Source: an uncultured Flavobacteriales bacterium (GTDB lineage: Bacteria; Bacteroidota; Bacteroidia; Flavobacteriales_G; Salibacteraceae). From it: DNA of 64,000 nt. Positions 60,179-64,000 of this stretch are shown here, piece after piece. Positions within the stretch are counted from its first letter, which is position 1. Every line of letters starts with the position of its first letter. The position numbers and the translations under genes were made by a program. Location of the stretch: contig CAJXZP010000009.1 of NCBI GenBank assembly GCA_913062955.1, forward strand, positions 1 through 64,000, in the 5' to 3' direction. Under the pieces are notes generated by a model. That model was not told where the DNA came from. It ran no database searches and worked only from the letters and a program-made list of their open reading frames with translations.

Positions 60179-60745
60179 TTATTTAAGGATGACATCCTCA
60201 ATGACTTGAGGAAAATATTGGTGCTCTAATTTATGAATTTTTGCGGCTAAATCGTCTGGTGTGTCACCTGAATTTATTTCGCACGTGTATTGCGCTATAA
60301 TGGCACCATCATCATACTGGTTATTTACGTAATGAATGGTAATACCACTTTCTTTCTCTTTGGCAGCAATAACGGCCTTATGTACGTTGTCGCCATACAT
60401 TCCTTTACCGCCATAATTGGGTAGTAATGCGGGATGAATATTGACAATTTTATTTGGAAATGCTTCCACCATGTTTGCCGGAACTAACCATAAAAAACCG
60501 GCTAACACCACTAGGTCTATTTGATAATTGACCAAAATGTCCACGACATCATTGCTTTTGCTGAATTGCTGACGATTAAATTTCACCACCGGAACATTGA
60601 ATTTTTCGGCTCGTTGAATAACGCCAGCTTCCGGGTTATTGACCAATACTATTCGAACCTGAACATCTGAACTATTTTCAAAATGTTCCATGATTTTTTG
60701 TGCATTGGTTCCCGAACCGGATGCGAAAATGGCCATGTTTTTCAT
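60179..60745 (-). CDS. purN: Phosphoribosylglycinamide formyltransferase
   Basis: The 188-residue PurN transfers a formyl group from 10-formyl-THF to GAR in purine synthesis. Visible motifs are FASGSGTNAQKI (7-18), NIHPALLPNYGGKGMYG with the catalytic Asn/His, and the Asp in NNQYDDGAIIAQ. It has its own promoter, flanked by two perfect palindromes that could be operators. MarC lies 8 nt downstream. Confidence 0.95.
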   Translation of the reverse strand: MKNMAIFASGSGTNAQKIMEHFENSSDVQVRIVLVNNPEAGVIQRAEKFNVPVVKFNRQQFSKSNDVVDILVNYQIDLVVLAGFLWLVPANMVEAFPNKIVNIHPALLPNYGGKGMYGDNVHKAVIAAKEKESGITIHYVNNQYDDGAIIAQYTCEINSGDTPDDLAAKIHKLEHQYFPQVIEDVILK

Positions 60746-60748
60746 TCT

Positions 60749-60760
60749 CCAAAATTTTGG
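60749..60760 (-). promoter_or_regulatory. Perfect palindrome CCAAAATTTTGG between purN start and -7 element
   Basis: A 12-bp perfect inverted repeat lies over the expected transcription start of purN, 3 nt before the ATG. It may be an operator half of a pair; it is AT-rich, so chance is possible. Confidence 0.4.
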
Positions 60761-60761
60761 A

Positions 60762-60769
60762 CAAAAGTA
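60762..60769 (-). promoter_or_regulatory. -7 promoter element of purN
   Basis: TACTTTTG on the minus strand matches TAnnTTTG, 16 nt upstream of the ATG; TTTC lies 17 nt farther upstream as a weak -33. Confidence 0.6.
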
Positions 60770-60772
60770 GAC

Positions 60773-60788
60773 TCTATTCCGGAATAGA
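60773..60788 (-). promoter_or_regulatory. Perfect 16-bp palindrome in purN promoter spacer
   Basis: TCTATTCCGGAATAGA is a perfect inverted repeat located between the -33 and -7 positions. That is where a repressor would block polymerase, so it is a candidate operator for purine or other control. Confidence 0.5.
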
Positions 60789-61112
60789 AATATCTTAGAT
60801 CAGGAATAAAAATGTCTGGTTTCTGTAAAATATCCATCGGATATTTAAGCGTATCACCGTAGTGATAAAGCCTAATAATGAAAAAGTGATGCTTTTGCGA
60901 TCATATAACATGAGTTAATAAACCACGGTCGATAGCAAAATTGCCGAAGGGAATTTAAAAGCTATCATATTTGTGATTAGCTAATACACCTTTCAAAAAG
61001 GGCGTCTTTTTTTATTTCGTTTTTTGGAGAGTCAAAAAATGAAAAAAGTAAAAGGGTCTGGATGATTTTAAATTTCAGAGTAAGTCTTCAAATCCTTGGT
61101 GTCAAATGAATT
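60789..61112. other. Gene-free gap between purN and queA with two small hairpins
   Basis: No protein-coding frame is supported. Two adjacent hairpins occur: AAATATCC-ATC-GGATATTT (60828-60846) and TATCAC-CGTA-GTGATA (60852-60867). They have no T tract, so they are not standard terminators. Confidence 0.45.
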
Positions 61113-62324
61113 CTAAAATCTCAAATAATTGGAATCCCCATAACTCAAGAAACGAAAGTTATTTTCTAATGCGTAATCGTACACATTTTTCCATTCCTTA
61201 CCAATCAAAGCAGCTACTAATAATAACAAAGTACTTCCCGGTTGATGAAAATTAGTAATCAATGCCCCACATACTTTAGGACTATAACCCGGGGCAATGA
61301 TTAAACGCGACTTGGCCATAAATCGGGTTTTGTCCTGGGAGTTCAAAAAATCAACCAATCCCAGAAACGCTTCTTTTTTAGAATACGATTGAGGTAAATC
61401 ATAGGCATCCCACATCATAAGTTCCTTCATGGATGAGGTGTCTTTGTGAGTCAGCCATTTTACGCCAAACCAGTACAAAGTTTCTAAAGTACGCATAGAG
61501 GTGGTACCTACCGGTGTAATGCGTTTGTCACAATGGGCTAGTTCCAATAAAGTATCCATATCGGCATCTATCCATTCGGCATGCATAGGATGCTCTTTCA
61601 TAGTATCCGAAGATACCGGTTTGAAAGTTCCTGCCCCTACATGTAAGGTGATTTGAGAAGAGTGAATTCCCTTATCAGCTAATTGTGAAACGACCTCGTT
61701 GGTAAAATGCAATCCTGCCGTTGGGGCAGCTACAGATCCTTCTTCTTTTGCAAATACAGTTTGATAGCGTTCTTTATCCGAATCGGTCAACTCTCTTTTA
61801 ATGTATGGAGGGAGGGGAATTCTACCCACGTTTTCTAATACTTCCGAAAACGTAAGGTCTTCGGCTATCCATGAAAACGTAATGAGAAACTCTCCTTCTA
61901 ATCGTTCGGTTAAAAAGGCTCGTAATTCAAATCCATTGGAATCAGAAATACATAGGTATTCTTCTTTCCATTTTTTAGCACCACCAACCAGACAAATCCA
62001 TTGCGATGTTTTTTGAGCCGACATCGCCATACTTAAGTCCACACCTTCGCCATGGGGTTCTAAGCAGAATATCTCAATATCACGCCCATTGCGGTTTTGA
62101 AAAATGATACGGGCTTGTACTACCTTGGTATTGTTGAATACCAAATGCGAATTTGGATCCATGGTTTCAGGGAGCTGATCAAAAATAGTTTCACTAATGT
62201 TTCCTTGGTTATATACCAATAACTTAGACTCACTCCGATGGGTAGCCGGTTTTACCGCTATTTTTTCGGTGGGTAAATCGTAGGTGAAATCACGAATAGA
62301 AAGATTTTGAACTTGACTCTTCAT
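61113..62324 (-). CDS. queA: tRNA preQ1(34) S-adenosylmethionine ribosyltransferase-isomerase
   Basis: The 403-residue QueA transfers and isomerises the ribose of SAM onto preQ1 in tRNA, giving epoxyqueuosine. Motifs include RDFTYDLPTEKIA near the N-terminus, YQTVFAKEEGSVAAPTAGLHFT, LHVGAGTFKPV and the C-terminal ITNFHQPGSTLLLLVAAL. It is longer than the roughly 350-residue enterobacterial form, which seems normal for Bacteroidetes. queD at 19.3 kb serves an early step of the same pathway. A CTTG-N19-TACTTTTG promoter lies just upstream. Confidence 0.95.
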   Translation of the reverse strand: MKSQVQNLSIRDFTYDLPTEKIAVKPATHRSESKLLVYNQGNISETIFDQLPETMDPNSHLVFNNTKVVQARIIFQNRNGRDIEIFCLEPHGEGVDLSMAMSAQKTSQWICLVGGAKKWKEEYLCISDSNGFELRAFLTERLEGEFLITFSWIAEDLTFSEVLENVGRIPLPPYIKRELTDSDKERYQTVFAKEEGSVAAPTAGLHFTNEVVSQLADKGIHSSQITLHVGAGTFKPVSSDTMKEHPMHAEWIDADMDTLLELAHCDKRITPVGTTSMRTLETLYWFGVKWLTHKDTSSMKELMMWDAYDLPQSYSKKEAFLGLVDFLNSQDKTRFMAKSRLIIAPGYSPKVCGALITNFHQPGSTLLLLVAALIGKEWKNVYDYALENNFRFLSYGDSNYLRF

Positions 62325-62328
62325 TCCG

Positions 62329-62359
62329 CAAAAGTAGAATTAGAGATCGTTTCCGCAAG
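62329..62359 (-). promoter_or_regulatory. Promoter of queA
   Basis: On the minus strand CTTG (62359-62356), 19 nt, TACTTTTG (62336-62329), ending 4 nt before the ATG. Confidence 0.6.
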
Positions 62360-62366
62360 AAAATAA

Positions 62367-63797
62367 TCACAAAAGCGACTCCAGATATTCCAGGGTAGTC
62401 TCTTCGTTAAGTCGGTATCTATTGGTGAGGATGAATCCGTTTTTGTCAATAAGCACACTATGTGGCAATGGACCTATGTCAAATGCCTCCTGAATGGCCT
62501 TCGTTTGTTTCGGATTGGCAAACAAATTAATGGTTTGTAAATCGTAAATATCTATTAAGGCCGTAAACTGACTCCACTCCGATTCTATACAGAGGTTTAT
62601 GATTTTTACGGGCTGATCTTTAAAATGGGCGACCAATTGATTTTCAAAATCAAACTTTTCAATACAGGGTTTACAAAAAGATGCCCAAAAGTTAATCAGC
62701 ACAATACTATCCTTAAATGGGTTGGATTGAAATACCGAACTATCTGGGGTTGTGGCTGTAAAAGTGGGACAAACAGATTTAGGTGGAAGTTTTTCCTCTT
62801 TTGCAAATTGTTCCAATACCACATTCCTCATTTCTGTGTTTTCAATAAGAGTAAACCATTCCTCTTTGATGCTTTTGGGTAAAGCTTGTACTCTGAAAGA
62901 CAGGTATGTACTTAATGCGAGATCAGAAATATTGGGGTTTAAGTGGGTATCCATGTATTCCAAAAAATGGTCCGTATTACGAGAAGTATTGTTCTGAATG
63001 GTGGTATCGTTCATAGGATAAAACGACTGTTGATGATATTCTCGAAGTAAATGAGTAAAATGATTAAATCCCATCAGTTTTTCGTTTTCAATGGGAATCC
63101 CTTTCATTATTTGAGTAACAAAATCAGTAGGTATGCTATCCTGGATATTAAGCAACCTTTTTCTGTAAAGAAGAGAATTGAGTTTGAATTGTGCGCCTAG
63201 TATTTTGAGACGGTCTGACTCTAGTTTAATATACCATTTGGGTAATTGGTTGGGGTCCGAAATTAGTTTCTCGGTTGCACTTTTTATTACGGCATCATTC
63301 TTATCCATAAGGTCTGAATAGGAGTAATGCTCTCTTTGGGTCAAATTAATCAAGTTCATACTCGTTTCAAAATTTCTATAATAGTTGCCACCCATACGTT
63401 TCGAATAATTATTAATGGAGTCAAAATCACCTAAAAAGTAAGAAGAATCAGTCTCTTTGTAAAAAGTAATCGAGGCATTTGGTGCCGAAAAAACTTTATA
63501 ACTACTGTCATTAAAGTCAAATTCATAATAATAAAATCCTTGTGATTTTAGTTGGGTCTGAAAGGAATCATTAGGCGCAATTTTGGTCTCAAATTCTTCA
63601 TGGTCTCCCGGCAAGCGGTACCAATTATTTAGATAAAAATTTAAGGTGTCTTTAGTGAGGTTTACTAGGGTAAACTCACTCTGACCATGGACATCAAAAG
63701 TGGTGTCTTTAAATTTTTCTTCCTCGGTTATTGGAGGAGTACTACACGCTGAAAACAAGAAGGTTGAAATAATCGCAAGGATGAAAGGTTTAAACAT
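62367..63797 (-). CDS. Lipoprotein with C-terminal TlpA-like thioredoxin domain
   Basis: From ATG 63797 the protein is 476 residues. It has a lipoprotein signal ending in FSAC, a long N-terminal region (about 30-330) of unknown fold, and a C-terminal thioredoxin-like domain with WASFCKPC (Cys pair near 370) and GPLPHSVLIDKNG holding the cis-Pro region. Such Bacteroidetes proteins reduce disulfides or support cytochrome maturation on the periplasmic side. The frame extends to 63860, but the ATG at 63797 directly opens the lipoprotein signal peptide. Confidence 0.88.
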   Translation of the reverse strand: MFKPFILAIISTFLFSACSTPPITEEEKFKDTTFDVHGQSEFTLVNLTKDTLNFYLNNWYRLPGDHEEFETKIAPNDSFQTQLKSQGFYYYEFDFNDSSYKVFSAPNASITFYKETDSSYFLGDFDSINNYSKRMGGNYYRNFETSMNLINLTQREHYSYSDLMDKNDAVIKSATEKLISDPNQLPKWYIKLESDRLKILGAQFKLNSLLYRKRLLNIQDSIPTDFVTQIMKGIPIENEKLMGFNHFTHLLREYHQQSFYPMNDTTIQNNTSRNTDHFLEYMDTHLNPNISDLALSTYLSFRVQALPKSIKEEWFTLIENTEMRNVVLEQFAKEEKLPPKSVCPTFTATTPDSSVFQSNPFKDSIVLINFWASFCKPCIEKFDFENQLVAHFKDQPVKIINLCIESEWSQFTALIDIYDLQTINLFANPKQTKAIQEAFDIGPLPHSVLIDKNGFILTNRYRLNEETTLEYLESLL

Positions 63798-64000
63798 AAA
63801 CAGTAAGTATTGGTTTATTAGGGGTCCATTAGGGAAGACCAGTTCAATACTACAAACCAAAAATCATTTGGTAGAAGTATTTCTTTATTTTTTAATACTG
63901 TTTAACGAATGCTTGTCTTTTTAGTACAATCGCTGCATTTTTCTTATTAAGAAAACTCAATTTATGTAGCATTAATCATTAGGGTATATGGTAATAAGTG
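63798..64000. other. Window end, no gene supported
   Basis: The last 203 bases upstream of the TlpA-like lipoprotein gene are AT-rich and show no convincing coding frame, RNA gene or repeat. Confidence 0.5.

Noticed and set aside
22..63860. CRISPR arrays, tRNA genes, IS elements
   Set aside because: I looked for spaced identical repeats, T-loop GGTTCGAATCC-like sequences and transposase motifs and found none; short or diverged copies could still be missed by eye.

Overview
The window is ordinary chromosomal DNA of a Bacteroidetes bacterium, most likely a free-living Flavobacteriales (Crocinitomicaceae/Cryomorphaceae-like) species. The evidence is low-GC DNA, a short 286-residue primary sigma factor, Bacteroidetes-type promoters (TTTG, about 19 nt, TAnnTTTG) in place of Shine-Dalgarno-led starts, several proteins with type IX secretion (T9SS) C-terminal signals of both type A and type B, and lineage-typical families (DUF6427/DUF6341, an HU-like/SPOR protein, a Cys-free Mrp). 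I found no tRNA, rRNA, insertion sequence, phage, CRISPR array or replication origin. Several genes appear to use TTG or GTG starts.

Layout. 0-3.6 kb: two multi-membrane, GT-C-like proteins flanking a family 2 polyprenyl-phosphate sugar transferase. 3.6-5.8 kb (minus): a DEDD exonuclease and an mrp-nfu Fe-S carrier operon. 5.9-8.7 kb: a lipoprotein, then an ECF sigma / membrane anti-sigma-like / DUF4097-like operon behind a strong hairpin. 8.7-12.3 kb: an HU-like + SPOR protein, a DUF1571-like protein with an internal LysM, and dprA. 12.5-17.5 kb: gdhA, a DUF4143 AAA ATPase, kbl and rpoD, with clear terminators. 17.8-22.8 kb: a LuxE-like acyl-activating protein, a lipoprotein, queD-idi, DUF6427/DUF6341 and purD. 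23-26.9 kb (minus): yceD-rpmF-fabH-accB-accC, fatty-acid initiation plus ribosomal protein L32. 27-38.2 kb (plus): a long run of housekeeping genes (LD-carboxypeptidase, yraN, rluB-like, AsmA-like, histidine kinase, hemW, cyclase, Lrp, YjbR, DUF502, plsC, gatC). 38.3-43.8 kb: a T9SS cargo protein, an EamA transporter and the yicC-gmk-nadD-GT9 operon.

43.9-59.6 kb is the accessory, surface-directed part. It holds a small T9SS-tagged protein coupled to a 1036-residue fibre-like protein (triple NEIQ modules, an asparagine heptad stalk, a GVYG repeat shaft, a conserved-looking C-terminal module and no T9SS signal), a 1631-residue SBBP/Ig-like adhesin with a type B signal, a GH3-family protein, and a propeller-subtilisin plus ELWxxDGT-repeat pair, both with type A signals. 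59.6-63.8 kb (minus): MarC, purN, queA and a TlpA-like lipoprotein.

The items most worth a second look are the 43.9-47.5 kb fibre module, two perfect palindromes bracketing the purN -7 element, the complete absence of cysteine from Mrp directly upstream of a CxxC Nfu protein, and a LysM placed inside a DUF1571-like domain. All family assignments come from reading motifs; no database search was run.
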